A stretch of 64,000 bases of DNA, from positions 24,825-88,824 of the forward strand of contig NW_019029063.1 of NCBI RefSeq assembly GCF_002105155.1, in the 5' to 3' direction. Within the stretch, counting starts at the first letter, position 1. Each line of letters begins with the position of its first letter. This stretch comes from Lobosporangium transversale. Its lineage: Eukaryota > Mortierellomycota > Mortierellomycetes > Mortierellales > Mortierellaceae. The position numbers and the translations under genes were made by a program. Below the pieces are notes generated by a model that was not told the origin of the DNA, searched no databases, and saw only the letters and a list, made by a program, of their open reading frames with translations. This document shows positions 21,482 to 34,438 of this stretch, piece by piece.

Positions 21482-22876
21482 TTACAAATCAGCAATCTTT
21501 ACGACCTGCTTCCCAAAGTTCTTTCCCTGCAAGAGCCCGATAAAGGCCTCAGGAGCAGCCTGGATCCCATTGACCTCATCGACACGGTAAACAATCTCAT
21601 TTTTGAGTAACATTTCCTTGACATCACGGAAGAAATCTTCGGAGTATTGTTCATAGAAATCCGCAACAATGAAACCGCGCATGGTTAGACGCTTCGAGAC
21701 TACCTGCATCAAGTTCTTGATACCATATGGATTCGTAGTATTGTATTGAGAGATCATGCCACAAGCAATGATGCGTCCATGGGTATTCAGATTGTCTAAG
21801 GCAGCCTCCAAGGTTTCGCCTCCTACGTTCTCAAAGTAAATGTCGATACCTTTGGGTGCCAACTCCTTGAGCGCATCGTGAGCAGTGCGCTTCTTATAGT
21901 TGAAGGCATGGTCAAACCCAACCTCCTTGAGTAGGTAGTCCACCTTTTCATCTGATCCAGCTATTAGATGGATGGCATGCAGATTAGTTCCAATGTTATT
22001 TATTTATTATTATTCTATTATTATTGTTATTATCATATTCATGTAGAAAACGAGGGCATTTGAGTGGGAGCACTGACCTGATCCGATGACGGTAAGGCCC
22101 CAAGCTTTGGCCAGTTGGCCAGCAAGTTGACCAACAGCACCTGAAGCAGCAGAGATGAAGATAGTTTCGCCTGCTTTGGGTTTCCCGATATCCTTCAATG
22201 AAGAATATGCAGTGAGGCCTGGTAAATGATATAGAGGTTTAGCAAAGATGACAAGATGACGTAGATAAATGATTTTCATGGGAAAATTTTTATAATGTTG
22301 TTCCACATACCTGGCATGCCCAAGACTCCAACGTAGGATGATAAGGGCAATTTGGATTCTCTAGCATCAGGGATGATACGGGTCGTGGGAAGATCAGGCA
22401 AGATAGTGTACTCCTCCCAGCCGATAAATGCATGAATGATAGAGCCTTTGGGATATTTTTCATTCTTGCTTTCGATCACTTCAGCAATGCCACGAGCATC
22501 TAACGGCTGGCCAATCTCAAATGCAGGACTATACGACTTTTTACTGGCATCTCTCATCTTGCCACGCATGTCTTTATTTTATTGAAAGCAAAATCAACGA
22601 AGAAAAGAGTATAGAGGTTATAGTCAGAGATCTGAGGATATTGACCAGATGAACTGCCAGTAAACCATTAGCAGAATATAACGGAGTAAAGGCTGTCCGT
22701 TACAAAGACATCGACTTACAAGGATCAAGCGAAATGATGAGGTTACGTGTAAGGACTTCGCCATCCTTGAGGACAGGTTTGAAATCGTTGTTAGTCTTGG
22801 CAGCAAAATGTTCACCTACAACGGGGAATTCGGTAGGGTGCTTGAGATAGATGATGGAGGTGTTGGAAGAAGGCAT
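21482..22876 (-). CDS. NADP-dependent alkenal double-bond reductase (PTGR/LTB4DH family)
   Basis: Four exons (22720-22876, 22311-22571, 22078-22218, 21482-21960) give 345 residues, the normal length of the zinc-free medium-chain reductases typified by prostaglandin reductase 1 and plant alkenal reductase. Key motifs are LDPYMRGKM near residue 52, the nucleotide-binding glycine motif ISAASGAVGQLAGQ, the NADP-binding loop GSAGSDEKV (which spans the last intron), FENVGGETLEAALDNL, and the C-terminal NFGKQVVKIADL. The reaction is NADPH-dependent reduction of the C=C bond of alpha,beta-unsaturated aldehydes and ketones, usually a detoxification step for lipid-peroxidation products. It is cytosolic, with no targeting signal. 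It is the only intact member of three copies in the window. Confidence 0.92.
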
Positions 22877-23765
22877 GGCTGATGATAATTATAATAATAA
22901 AAGGGAATTTTGGGGACGTGAGAAGAAATGGATGGAGAATAACAGGCAAAAAAGAATCAGCTCTGGGGATATAATATGTAATTATGAAACAAGACTTTCT
23001 TTAGCGACTTTCTTTTTTATATTCCCAGAAACGACGTAGGATTTCAAATCGTTAAAAAATGTCGTAGTTCGAAATGTATCGGTTGGATATACATTTGGCC
23101 GCAATTGCTGACAAACAATAACATAAAAATATTAACGAGAAGGAACATGGAGAGAGCAATTAAGGCAGGGTCTACTTCCATCAGAAGTATCAATCATCGA
23201 TCAGAACCGAAGACATCTCAAAGTAACTACTTGCACACAGTTATTACAGTGTGTCCACCATGTGAAATGGGTGTTCTGGATGTTTCAAACTCTGGCAATG
23301 GAGACATATTCTGAATTGACCGATTGTTGAAGATACAAAACACAGTTTGTTCACTACGCCCTCCTTTTGTTCCTTGGAAGGGAACCCAAGAGTCCATTAT
23401 TCATAAAAATAAAAAAACAGGAATGAGCGTTTTTATTGTTGCGCGAGCGGTGCATACCAGATAATGTTCCTGTCCCTGTCCCTGTTTCCTGAATGTCTGT
23501 GTGTGGGATGAACTAGGCAAGAGGTCCTCACTCTTTCCATGACCGAATTTTTGTCTCCTAGGCTTTGAGTCCTGGACCTGTTCCCGCCTCTCCCTTCATT
23601 ACTCTCACATTTTCTTTCTCCTTTCGACTCTTCTCTCTGTTCTACTTTTCTCCCTTTTTTCTCTTTTTTTGCCTCGCCTCGGGTATTTCTTTTCCTTGCC
23701 TCTTGTCATCTGTTCCCTTTTGCATTCTTTCTCGCAGGGTTACATTCATACACAATAAAGAGCAT
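22877..23765. other. Divergent intergenic region, reductase / HECT ligase
   Basis: No gene recognised. The right third (about 23580-23730) is a strongly C/T-rich leader leading to the HECT ligase ATG. Confidence 0.5.
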
Positions 23766-24017
23766 ATGGCTAGTCAAGGCTACTCGCCCTATGCATACCT
23801 CTCGGGAGCGCAGAGCCAACAGCATACACCGCCTCCTCGACCCTCCTCCACTCCGTCCTATGAGAATCAAGGAAGTCACTTGGTACGACATCATTGCACC
23901 ATTACACATGCACACATTATATTAAGTCAATGGCACAAACCCATTATAACAAAAAAAAAAAAAAAAAAAAAAAAAAGGATAGTCAAACTCGAGGTTTATT
24001 GACTAATAGTTCTTGGA

Positions 24018-24049
<32 letters not shown>

Positions 24050-27000
24050 CATTGCATGGTAGATCATTGGCAAATGCATGTATTGTAAAAGGTTAGACCT
24101 TGGAGCAAATTCTTAATGCCCTTTCTGCACGACGAATGATAGCTCTGTATTTCTTGGCATTCTGATACCTATTCTTTTTTATATATATATATATCTTTCT
24201 AGTCAGCTTTGCTATCCACAGGCAGTCAAAGTCTTTCAATGCGTCACATGCGACACAATCAACGACCTCATCCCTGCTCCCGGTATTGGTACGTCATGAG
24301 GATTACGATCTTTGAAGTTTACTTGCAAGCCTAGAAGAGGAGAGACCAGGATTGGTTAGACCAGGATTGGTTAGACCAGGATTGTTACGCCAGGATTTGT
24401 TAGACAGGGACAACAAGCAGGTCTCAACAACTCATCAGATACTGGACAATGCTTTTATTTTGAATCTAGCCTAGATAATGTCTATACGAGCAGGGAAAAA
24501 AAAATTGGCTCAGCTGGTCTTGTGGGCTGGTACACACAGCCCAACCACTTTGGTCAACCAACCAAATATTGGCTATGAAACTATTTTAATTTTTCACTGA
24601 CCATGCCGACTTGCTTACGCCATCATATAGTTCCACAGGAACCTCTCACGTTGCAGCAGATCGAGCGGGAGATCGAGAAAGCTAAGGCTATTCAGCGCGA
24701 AAGAAGAGGCGATTTAGATTACACTAATCTCGAAGCGCTTTTGCGGGAAAAGTTGAAAAAGTTTGCAGCGTTTAATGCCAGTTTCAGCAGCGTAGGTGCC
24801 TTGAAATACAGTTGAATATTCATCACTACAGTCGGCGCCGTAGGATACACTCAGGATGATCAAATGGGACTGACTATGCTTAAAAAATGATATGATCTCG
24901 TTTTTACACACTTGATAGGGACGTCCAATTACGCATGAACATTGCGGAGTGAATCTTGAAGAAGCTAGGAAAGCCTTTTCAATTCTGGTTGCTATGGTAT
25001 GTTTTCCTGTGTTATGGGATCCAATACTGTTATATACTTCCTTTAATCAAAGTTTCTTACATTGTCAATTTGTTTTTATGTACATCAATCCTCATAGCCG
25101 AATTCAATCGCGTTGGCTGTTATGACATCTGTGGAGGCGATCCTAAAGCGTCCTGGAAAGTATGTCCCTGTTAATATGAGTGAATGAGTTTTTTTTCTTT
25201 TTCCTCATAATGCTGAATTGTATGGGATTTGATGGTTATGCGTTCTGGTAATAGAGAACTCAAAGATAAGGAAGATCTCAAGTTCATTATGATCATGTTT
25301 GAGGTAAAGATCTGCTATATTCATATTCTAGTTTCTGAAGTCTATGATGATACTTGACAAGCTAATGACCATGATGATCGCAATGACCCTTGGATAAATC
25401 CTAGTGCCCTTGGCTTTCTCGTCACAGGACACCACAAGAATCAGATTATCACCATAATATCACCAAACGTTTATTTACGATCATTAGCAACCTTCCCAGT
25501 GACCTGCATGAGCATTTGTCAAGCTGGTTTGCAAAGTATGTTTTTTTATTTTTTATTTTTTTACATGTATATGCTATTGAAACTTCTAAACAAGCTTTGC
25601 AATCAATTAATGAACGGTGTTATAGCATGTCGACCCAGATCTTCCATAATCGAATCAATTTTATCAACAAGTTCATCACACAGCGGCTTTCTAATCAACA
25701 AAAGTCAACAGATCGACACCAACATATAATTTATCAGAGCGATGCACGGATCATGGCTGCTGCAAGGGTTATGCACCTCTTCTTCAAAGCGAATCAACCT
25801 AATGAGAGGGATTTGCTTGATGCTAATGGAAAGAGCCGATCTACAAACGATTTAGTCATTGTCCCTTACTCGCGTGATGCCGCATCAAAATCACAGAAAA
25901 TCCCAATCGATGAGTATTACAACATGATTGTCGATCTCATCGACCTTCCTACAGATTTTGTCGCATGGGAGAATCGGTCGGCGTATGTATTTGCGTGTTT
26001 TGGACTTTTTTTTTTTTTTTTTTCTTTTTGTACTTGATTCTAACCATATCTCATCTTCAACCGATATAGAATGTTTTCTTTCTGTCAGTACCCGTTCCTG
26101 ATCTCAATGGGCGCAAAGATGCAGATTATGGCATGGGATGCAAAACGACGAATGGAGATCAAGATGCAAAAAACTATTGAGGCTTTACTTGCTCAGAAAC
26201 GACTTAGGGCAGCAGAAAATGGGGAAATCAGTGGAGTAGTCTCGCTGACTCAGGCAGAGCTGCAGCAAGCACCGCTACTCATCCTTAAGGTTCATCGCAA
26301 TAATCTTATAGAGGAGTCTCTCACGCAGGTAGGGGCTTTTTTTTTTTTTTTTTTTTTTTTTAGTTTATGTCATTTTTAGAGGTGTTTAGAACCAGGCCTC
26401 TTGATCTGATTTTTCTTTTTTGTGTTCATATATCATGGTGCTGGGCTTTTTTATAGTTATCACGGAATGAGAGGGACCTTGATAAATCACTTCGTATCGA
26501 ATTTATTGGCGAGGATGGCGTCGATGCGGGAGGTCTTCGGAAAGAATGGTTTTTACTCCTTGTACGGCAACTGTTTGATCCTCAGTATGGTATGTTAAAT
26601 TTTTGATTAGCTAAACGTGCAGATTGAGTATATTCTAAGGTTAGTCAATTACTAAAAAACCGCTACTACACTTACTCCGACCACTTAGGCATGTTTGTGT
26701 ATGATGATCACTCGTCACAATGCTGGTTCAACCCAGCCTCTTTTGAGTCTCTAGATCAATTCTACCTTGTGGGAGTTGTTATAGGCTTGGCGATTTACAA
26801 TTCCACTATTTTGGACCTTCCTCTCCCTTTGGCTTGTTACAAGAAGCTTCTGAATACACCTGTTGCCCTCGAAGATCTTGCAAACTTCCGACCTGTAAGA
26901 TAAAAAGGAAAAAAAAAAAAAAAAAAAAAAAAAAGTTTAATTTGGTTCTTTGATCTCTTTTTTTTTTCTCGAAAAAATATTACTAATGCCTACCACAACT

Positions 27001-27928
27001 ATCTTTGCTGACTTGTGTTTTACTATAGGATCTGGCAAAAGGATTCGATCAACTGCTGAATTATGATGGTGATGATGTAGAAGACGTCTTTTGCCTTAAT
27101 TTTGTTGGAGTATATGAGGCCTATGGAGAGAGTGTAGAAGTTCCCCTGATACCCAATGGTGAAGATATCCCCGTTACTAGCCTGAACAAGCGCGATTACG
27201 TGGAACGATACGCGAATTTTGTGATGAACACGAGTATTTCAGATGTATGTCTTTGTTTGGATCAAAGCTCTAAGTGGCTATGCTATACATACTTTCAAAT
27301 CTGTTAATTCATCATTGTTAACATGGACTCCCTTGCATATTTTTTATTGTCGTTTCAGCAATTTGAATCTTTCCGTCGTGGTTTTTATTTAGTGTGTAGT
27401 GGACATGCCCTCTCGTTGTTCCGACCTGAAGAAATTGAATCATTAGTCCGAGGAAGTGCAGAGCCATTAGATATTGACCAACTGAGATCTGTTACTGAAT
27501 ATGAAGGATTTAATGATGAGCACGACGTGATCAAGTACGTCTATGGGCTAATGAGTATTTGCTTAATTTTCTGTTTGTCCTATCCTGGTTAAGCGTCTTG
27601 GAATACGAGTGGGAGCTGAGGCACTCATATTTTCTCTTGGTGTTGTTCATTGTTTAATAGAAACTTTTGGTCAATTTTCAAGGAGTTTGAAGACAAGAAC
27701 CAGCGTCGATTGCTACAGTTCATTACAGCTTCTGACCGATATCCTGCGACGGGTATTGCAAACCTGTCGTTCAAGATTACATGCATGGGAAGCCACGACT
27801 CAAATCGATATCCGACCACACACACATGTTTTAACCAGCTGTGTCTGTATAACTATAAGGGACGAGAGAAATTGAAGAACATGCTTTTGCGAGCAATGAA
27901 CGAATCCGAGGGTTTCGGTGTCAAATAG
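23766..27928 (+). CDS. HUL4: HECT-type E3 ubiquitin ligase (HUL4/HECTD2-like)
   Basis: Fourteen exons keep frame throughout (23766-23882, 24222-24288, 24631-24791, 24919-24996, 25098-25159, 25255-25303, 25405-25535, 25626-25982, 26070-26328, 26457-26589, 26689-26894, 27029-27244, 27359-27534, 27661-27928) and give 759 residues. After a Pro/Ser-rich N-terminus, exon 2 encodes a CxxC pair (FQCVTCDTIN). A helical middle region follows (ITKRLFTIISNLPSDLHEHL). The C-terminal 350 residues are the HECT domain: RIEFIGEDGVDAGGLRKEW, LVGVVIGLAIYNS, LFRPEEIESLVRG, and the catalytic cysteine as HTCFNQLCL at about residue 727. HECT enzymes accept ubiquitin from an E2 on this cysteine and pass it to a substrate. 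The size and middle region fit yeast Hul4 and animal HECTD2 better than the Rsp5 or Tom1 classes, since there are no C2, WW or UBA domains. Confidence 0.9.
24342..24402 (+). repeat. 15-bp tandem repeat in HECT intron 2
   Basis: About four copies of AGACCAGGATTGGTT, the last two degenerate, lie shortly after the 5' splice site of intron 2. Confidence 0.85.
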
Positions 27929-28204
27929 CGTTGTCTTAGTTGTTTGAAACATAAAAGTACATAGAAAAAAAAAAGTCAAATAGCAAAACAGCAAAGGAGC
28001 AAACATTTTTTTAATTGTCATTTTTAACTGTATCTGCAATTCTGCTACTTTACAGTCCGCATTTCATTCATTGAATATCATCATAAAAAAAAAACTTTAT
28101 TTACGTTAGTTGAAAACCAGCTCAAATAACCCAGAGGAATGTGCATTTGCTATGAATGATATGAACCTAAAGTTAGGCTTTTTTTTTTTTTTTTTTTTTT
28201 TTTT

Positions 28205-29922
28205 TCACAAGACTACGACAGGCTCCGATTGCGCACCCTGTGCGTTATTTGGTTGTGCAAACATTTGTTCCTGTTGTTGGTAACCATCGAGTTCAAGTCC
28301 GTCCACATTCTCAACCACTTCATCCAAGACTGAGAGGATATTCTTGGGTGGCTCAAACTCTTCATGCTCCATATCCGAACTATAGATTATGCTTCCATCC
28401 TGATTCTGGGCATGCTCCTGCTCCACTGAGTTGTGGTCCATTTCCGCATGCTCATGCTCTTCCTGAATAGAGTTTTCACGAGAATAATCATGAATCTGCA
28501 CAGAATTGATCTCCTTTGCAATCTTGGACTATTTGATACACAAACAAAAATGCACAATTTGTAAGTTGAGAAGACTATGGTGATAAACATCACAAAAAAA
28601 AAATAGGGGTGCATCATTGATGTGGCGGGCAATATTTACATGTACATGTACTTCTGCCTCCAGCAAAATAAATTATCGATTTGATTTGATAAAAGCATTT
28701 TGCCCAACAGCCAGCATCAAACACATACATACACACACACACACCCAAAAAAAAAAAAAAAAAAAAAAAAACATACTTGAGCCTGTTCTCGGAAAGCTAG
28801 CTTTTCACTAAAGATTCGCAAATTACCTCCCTGTGGAGTGTGATTAATATATTCCAAGCTGTTCACCTTGGATTTGACTTTAGAATAATCCACCTTTTTC
28901 GGAGGAGAAATTTTGAAAGAAGACCGTCGACTGGCAGTGGTTGTTGTTGGACTAGTGGAAGAAGTACCGTTCGAGGATGTGGAAGACCTTGCGCTGGGAG
29001 AGCGAGAGCGAGTGCTGTTGTTGTAGTTGGGATCGTTTTCATCTGCACTGCCAGCAGACGTTTGACTTGCGGCGCGACCACGTTTATAGTCAATATTGTC
29101 GAACGAGCCGACCTTGGACTTGACATGGTCATAGACGAGCTTTTGAGTAGGGATAATATGTTTGGAGATTCGACGGGTGGGACTAGTAGGCGACTTTGGT
29201 GGACTGGCCACAGAAGAACCAGCCGGGGCTGAGCTTCTTCGAGAATTATTTGGAGATAATGGCTTTGGCGTAACGCCTCCTGCACTAACTATTGAGGTTG
29301 TGGCCCCAGTGGTAGCTGTCGCTGTTGCTGTTACTATTGTTGCTGTGGAAGGCCGCGCAGTAGGAGAAAGGGGTTTTTGTTGTTCGTTCGCTGTAGCCCT
29401 TGTACTTTTTAGGCCGGTAGTGACAACGAATGGAGGAAGTTTAGGTACAGTTGTGCTAGCACTAGCAGAAGCTCTTCTAGAGGAGATAGAAGACTTTGTA
29501 GGTGCAGGGGCCAATGTGTCATTGTCGTGAGTTTCACCTGCAGATGTTCCTGAATCGACAGGAATGGATGTAGGAAGAGCTAATTTGGCATCGACTTTAG
29601 GCTTAATGTGCGAAAAGTCTTGTTTGCCAAAAGATTGGATCTTCTTCTCGGAAGGTTTTGGCTTGTAATGGATTTGCTCTAATGAACCAACTTTTGATTG
29701 AATATTCGAAAACCGCTGATTGGAAGGCAAGCGTGATGCAAGTTTAGGAGATGTGGCCGAGTCAGAAGCAGAAGCAGAAGCAGAAGTAGAAGCCGAAGCC
29801 GAAGGGGAGGTGGAGGCGTTACGAGTTGAAGAAGAAGAAGAAGACATCGAGGTCTTGCGTTCCACCTTCACACGAGGTCCCGAGACTGAGACGGGCTTGG
29901 GCGATGCAATAACAGTTGTCAT
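28205..29922 (-). CDS. Tau/MAP2/MAP4-like microtubule-binding repeat protein
   Basis: Two exons (28777-29922, 28205-28528) give 489 residues. The body is low-complexity, rich in Ser, Thr, Ala, Pro and basic residues, with many SP/TP sites, as in animal tau-family proteins. Three segments match the tubulin-binding repeat core (V-x-S-K-x-G-S-x-x-N-I): IQSKVGSLEQIHYKP at about 74-88, VKSKVGSFDNIDYK at about 267-280, and VKSKVNSLEYINHTPQGG at about 349-366. The last continues into GGNLRIFSEKLAFREQAQSK across the intron, matching the conserved sequence after the final tau repeat. A weaker fourth copy may be FSHIKPKVDAKL (about 103-114). The C-terminal exon is acidic (residues about 383-489). The expected role is binding and stabilising microtubules. 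Unlike animal tau, the repeats are far apart rather than contiguous. Confidence 0.82.
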
Positions 29923-29963
29923 GGAGAGAGCTTGAGAATGTGAAATGAGTTGAATCAATTGAG

Positions 29964-29995
<32 letters not shown>

Positions 29996-31993
29996 AGAGC
30001 AGGAAGAACGAGCGCGTGAGAATGTAATGAAAAGGAGGAGAAAGAAGAGAAGGAAAAAAGACGCGTAAAGTGTCTGGAGCTTCTCTCTCTCTCTCTCTCT
30101 CTCTCCTCTTTCTCTACCTCTTTCTCTTTCCTCGGAAGTGTGAGAAGGGGCGTCAACTGTGAGGATAGTGTGGTGAGAATAGTGTGATAGCAGGTGTGGA
30201 GAAAATCAATGTGGTTGATGTGATGAAAGCACATGCACGCCAACGATGATGTTTGTGCAAATGGCATTTATGTGCGATGTCTGTAATGTGTACAGCATTA
30301 CATGCTCGAGTGCGCAAGTATACAAATGTAACTGGATGCATGCATGTCAAATTAATGGAGACACCCCTGTCATTGACAATGATAATGTGCCATGGGTTGA
30401 TCGTTCAAGGCCCGTGAGAGCTTTCCGTCCATGCGTTTTTCATGATTATTTATATTAATTTAATTTTTTTTGGAAGGTACAGTAGCATGTTCATGTAAAC
30501 AAACTAGCGCAAAAAAAATAATAATAAACAGCGTGAGTGAAAGCATTGGTTGGGGGACTGTGTGTATTTAAGGCACACGATGAGAAAAAAAAATAAAATA
30601 AAGTGGCCAAGTCTTTGATTTATCAGATACCATCTAGATTCGCCTACTGGTTTCTCAAGGGAACTTGAGTGACATGATTGATGTAAATCCTAATCGATGC
30701 ATGATGGTATAAATATATGATGTTATAGTACGTATCCACAATGTTTGGACCACACGGACACTCCAGTACTCCAGAAAAGCAAAATTCCTCAGGTAAGAAA
30801 AACGTGACATACTCTCGAACCGATCTCTTGAGAGTGAAGCACCATAAATATCGATGTGCATGTACAAGAGTTTGTACAGAACCTTTTTTTGCTTGGAGGA
30901 GTGGAACAGTATGCATGCTCCAATAAATAATAATAATCACCAACTGTTGTGCCTGCTCAATGCTCTGTGGGTGGGTGGTTTAGCTGTCACTAAATTTTTT
31001 TTTTTTTTTTTTTTTTTTTGATTATGCAATCCGATTTTTAATCGTCGTCTTTAGCAATGACTTACGATTCAGATTCTTCAGAAGAAGAAACTAAAAAAGA
31101 AATCCAAAAAAAAAAAAAATGAAAATAGTTTTTTTTTTTTTTTTTTTTTTGTTATATCTTGCAACTCTTGTTCAAGGAACAAGGACCTGCCTTCAGCTTA
31201 TTCAAGCAAGGCCATAATCTTTGTCATATGGAGGAAATCAGCCTTGACTCATGTACACAATGACACAGTGTTCCCGATACTGATATCGTACGCATCTTCC
31301 TCTTCTCTCCGAGGAAGATAAAAAAGATACTTTCTATTGAAAGCAGGCTGAATTTTTTTTTTTTTGCTCAAAAAAAAAAAAAAAAAAAAAAAAAAAGGAA
31401 TATGTCATCGATTGTTTCCTTTTTTTTTTTTATAGAGTCGACAGCAACTGCTGCTGCAATAGAAAACAATAGAGCGCGCAGTAAGCAGAGAAGAATGTAT
31501 AGGATGTTAGGAAACTAGAAATAGATGAAGTAATTATACTTGAATAGTATGTCCAGCCCGATCAAAGGGAATGAATTGGAGAATATCATGACTGGAGCAT
31601 CGAACCGGGGCATCTACACTAATAAGAGTAGGTAATGGCCTTTCTTTTTCCTAGGATGCTAGGACGCTAGGATCTAGAATAGATTAACAAATGAGTCGCG
31701 TTTGTATGCCTTATGCAACTACAACAGGCAGTCATGTGCAAAGACCTTATTCAGTAAGAGACCAATAGGTGACGTTGTTGAATGCGGCGTTATTTGAATT
31801 CTTGCGAGACTTGAGGAACCATTCGTAACGTCGGAATTGAAGACTACAGTGATTTGAAAAAAACTTTACTTCCCACAGTCTTACACGAGCAACTCCAAAC
31901 TTCTTCGGTGTTACTAACACTAATGCTTCCGCTGCTGATCTCAGCCTTGCAAGGAACTGTACATTTCTTTATTCATGATGTTCAGGACAATTT

Positions 31994-32026
<33 letters not shown>

Positions 32027-32989
32027 GAAAAAGAACCTAGTAAGATCGGCGATGCGCAATATTTCGTAATAAACAGAGAGAACACTGGTTCCCAAGCTTG
32101 AACAACTCGCTTTGATCGATAACTACCATAGAAGACAGAGAGAGCAAAGAAAAAAAAAAAAGGGAGGTACGTTGTTGGTCCCCCCCAAGTCTACAAGGTG
32201 ACTTTTAGGTGGACGAATGAATGGCTATGCGACTTCAATTTTTTCCCTGCACGGCCATATCCCCGCGGAGAAAAGATGCTTTTTTGTTTTATTTATTCCT
32301 TATTGGACAGATGGACAACAGGTTAATGGATATTATGCAACGCCACCACTTCCTAAATTCTATTGATGATAAATATAATACATTTATATTGTATATATAT
32401 ATATACATACGTAAAAGGTATAAATACGAATATTTATATATAATAACAAGCCTACCTTTTTAACGAGGCATTATTAAAATAAAGTAAAAAGAAAAAAAAG
32501 GGCAAAAGTTTTTTTTTTTATTTCAAATGTATTATATCTATATATATTATTACTATTTAAGGATTGTCTTGCTCTAACTAATATGCATTCTTTCTTCGCA
32601 CCCTTTTTTTTTTTCTTCTTTACCCCCGCCCAGCTGGAATCATCCATTGTTTTCCACATTGAGCTAACAAATAAATAGAACGGGGCATCCCTACTTTTTT
32701 TTGTTCTTCTCGGTTCGTCTTCGTGGGCACATCTCTCTTCTCAACTATTGACTGGCCTTTGACCATTTTACCTTGACCTCAACACATCATCAAGCTCCAT
32801 CTTTTCTTCTCCAATCATTATTACCGTCATCAATTCAACAAATCTTTTTTCTAATCCATGTCTGCATATTGCTTAGACTGATTCTTCCAATCCCTCTCCC
32901 CCTTCAGACTATTATTACTACAGCCATTTCCTTGTCCTGGTCCTTCCCCTTGTTGTCTAATCTCGCTGACCATCACCTTTATAAAGAGG
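29923..32989. other. 3-kb intergenic region, AT-rich
   Basis: No gene recognised in 3.07 kb. It contains A32 directly upstream of the tau-like gene (29961-29993), a CT microsatellite, and clustered T/A runs including T-A opposed pairs near 31360-31400 and 31990-32025. It should hold the promoter of the tau-like gene. I see nothing else supportable. Confidence 0.5.
30081..30107. repeat. (CT)n microsatellite
   Basis: About eleven CT units, about 160 bases upstream of the tau-like start. On that gene's sense strand they read as GA repeats. Confidence 0.85.
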
Positions 32990-34003
32990 ATGGATCTTCC
33001 ACGACACTATAAAAGCAGCTGTAATTCGTCTTGCAGGTCAGACCTCCCACCTTCTCATTCAGCGTCTAGGTTACAAATCGAGGCAGTAGTTTGTTCTAGC
33101 ACTCAACAACCACCATCTACATTTTTCCCTTTTCAACCACCATCCTCACTGACTAGCCCAATCATGTCGCCGAGCTGTCGTGATTCTCTTCGTAGTCTTC
33201 ATGGTAGCCCTAGAGTTTCAAAAGCGACTGATCACCACCATCATCACAATCTTCATCGTCGTCATCCTCAAGTAACACATCGACATTGTAGCCAAGACAT
33301 ATTGCATTGCGATCCCCAAAATCCATGCATTGATCATCATGCTACTGCCCCAACCACTGGTTGCATTTCCTATAAGACTATCGAGCAATCATCACATCTT
33401 GATACAGAGCAGAACTCCCTTGATTATGATCATAACGACCAGCCCCAGCGACAAGAGCAACATCAACAGGTCACATCTCATACTATCAGAGAGCACTCGC
33501 CTTCTCCGCCACAGCAAGCACCACAGATGCACCCCGACGCTCATCGTACGTCATCCCTAAAATCCGGTCCGCGGAGCAACGACAACAATGAGCAACAAAG
33601 ACATTCTTTTATTTTTGCCCAATTAAAAGCCAACCTTCAAGCCGCTCCGAAGAAGCGGCCTACCATTACTACATCCCAGCTTTCGCGGCCTATAAGACGG
33701 TCGTCAGAAAGCAACAATACTACTACATCGGCGCCACTGCCTTCGCTTTATAAAACATCCACAGAGAACACTGTTGATGACAGCCAATATACAGCAGGCA
33801 TTAGGGGTCCTTCATTGTGGACTCCAATTGCTGCTACACCCACGCTGTTTGGTATACCATGCTCAGCTGCAGGGCAGAGAGCATACTCGAACCACAACTC
33901 TGATATCGAGAGAAGCTTTCTGAAACTACAAGACGAAGATAGCGGAAAGGTCAATCATCGAACAATAGGTAAAGGATCCATCAAATCAAAGTATCCTTTA
34001 TGA
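32990..34003 (+). CDS. Hypothetical low-complexity protein
   Basis: An uninterrupted reading frame of 337 residues preceded by a C/T-rich leader like those of the confirmed genes here. The product is rich in His, Gln, Ser and Pro (for example HHHHHNLHRRH, QRQEQHQQ). It has no recognised domain. A more ordinary stretch (SFIFAQLKANLQAAPKKRP) in the middle might be the conserved core. It lies 435 bases upstream of the cyclin gene on the same strand and has similar His/Gln/Ser-rich composition. It may be a separate disordered protein or a chance frame. Confidence 0.4.
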   Translation: MDLPRHYKSSCNSSCRSDLPPSHSASRLQIEAVVCSSTQQPPSTFFPFQPPSSLTSPIMSPSCRDSLRSLHGSPRVSKATDHHHHHNLHRRHPQVTHRHCSQDILHCDPQNPCIDHHATAPTTGCISYKTIEQSSHLDTEQNSLDYDHNDQPQRQEQHQQVTSHTIREHSPSPPQQAPQMHPDAHRTSSLKSGPRSNDNNEQQRHSFIFAQLKANLQAAPKKRPTITTSQLSRPIRRSSESNNTTTSAPLPSLYKTSTENTVDDSQYTAGIRGPSLWTPIAATPTLFGIPCSAAGQRAYSNHNSDIERSFLKLQDEDSGKVNHRTIGKGSIKSKYPL

Positions 34004-34438
34004 AATTAATGCAACAATTTTTTTTTTTTTTCTTTTTTGCCCAAAATGTTGTGCTCACTTCGGAGCCCAAATGTTGCACAGTGATGGCATTGAGGTGTTT
34101 GACTCAAACATGCAAATCAGTCGTTAAAATATTTTCAATCAATCCATTTTCACCCATCTCGTGCATCTGTGTGCGACACACTTTTATTTCCCTCACATTT
34201 GTGGTCTGAACACCCTTAATCGAGCTAATCCAAAAAAAAAAAAAAAAAAAAAGGGGGGGATGGGCTGTGCACAGACCTTTTTTTACTTTTCGACTTTTGT
34301 AATTTGGCCCCGAGGCTGCGCCTCTCATTTGCGTTGACTCACTATAATTATATTGACTATATTCCGATCTTTCTCTCACTTGTTCTATTCATAGCATTTT
34401 CAACCCATCTGACAATATCACGCTGGGAGCCTATCAAC
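34004..34438. other. Intergenic / leader of cyclin gene
   Basis: Contains T and A runs near 34020 and 34232 and a C/T-rich leader. An in-frame upstream ATG at 34304 would add 45 hydrophobic residues, which I take to be untranslated leader. Confidence 0.45.

Noticed and set aside
28717-30267. Extension of the tau-like frame 115 codons upstream of its start
   Set aside because: The extra part is C/T-rich leader and a T32 run read as poly-Phe. The ATG at 29922 directly precedes normal coding sequence.
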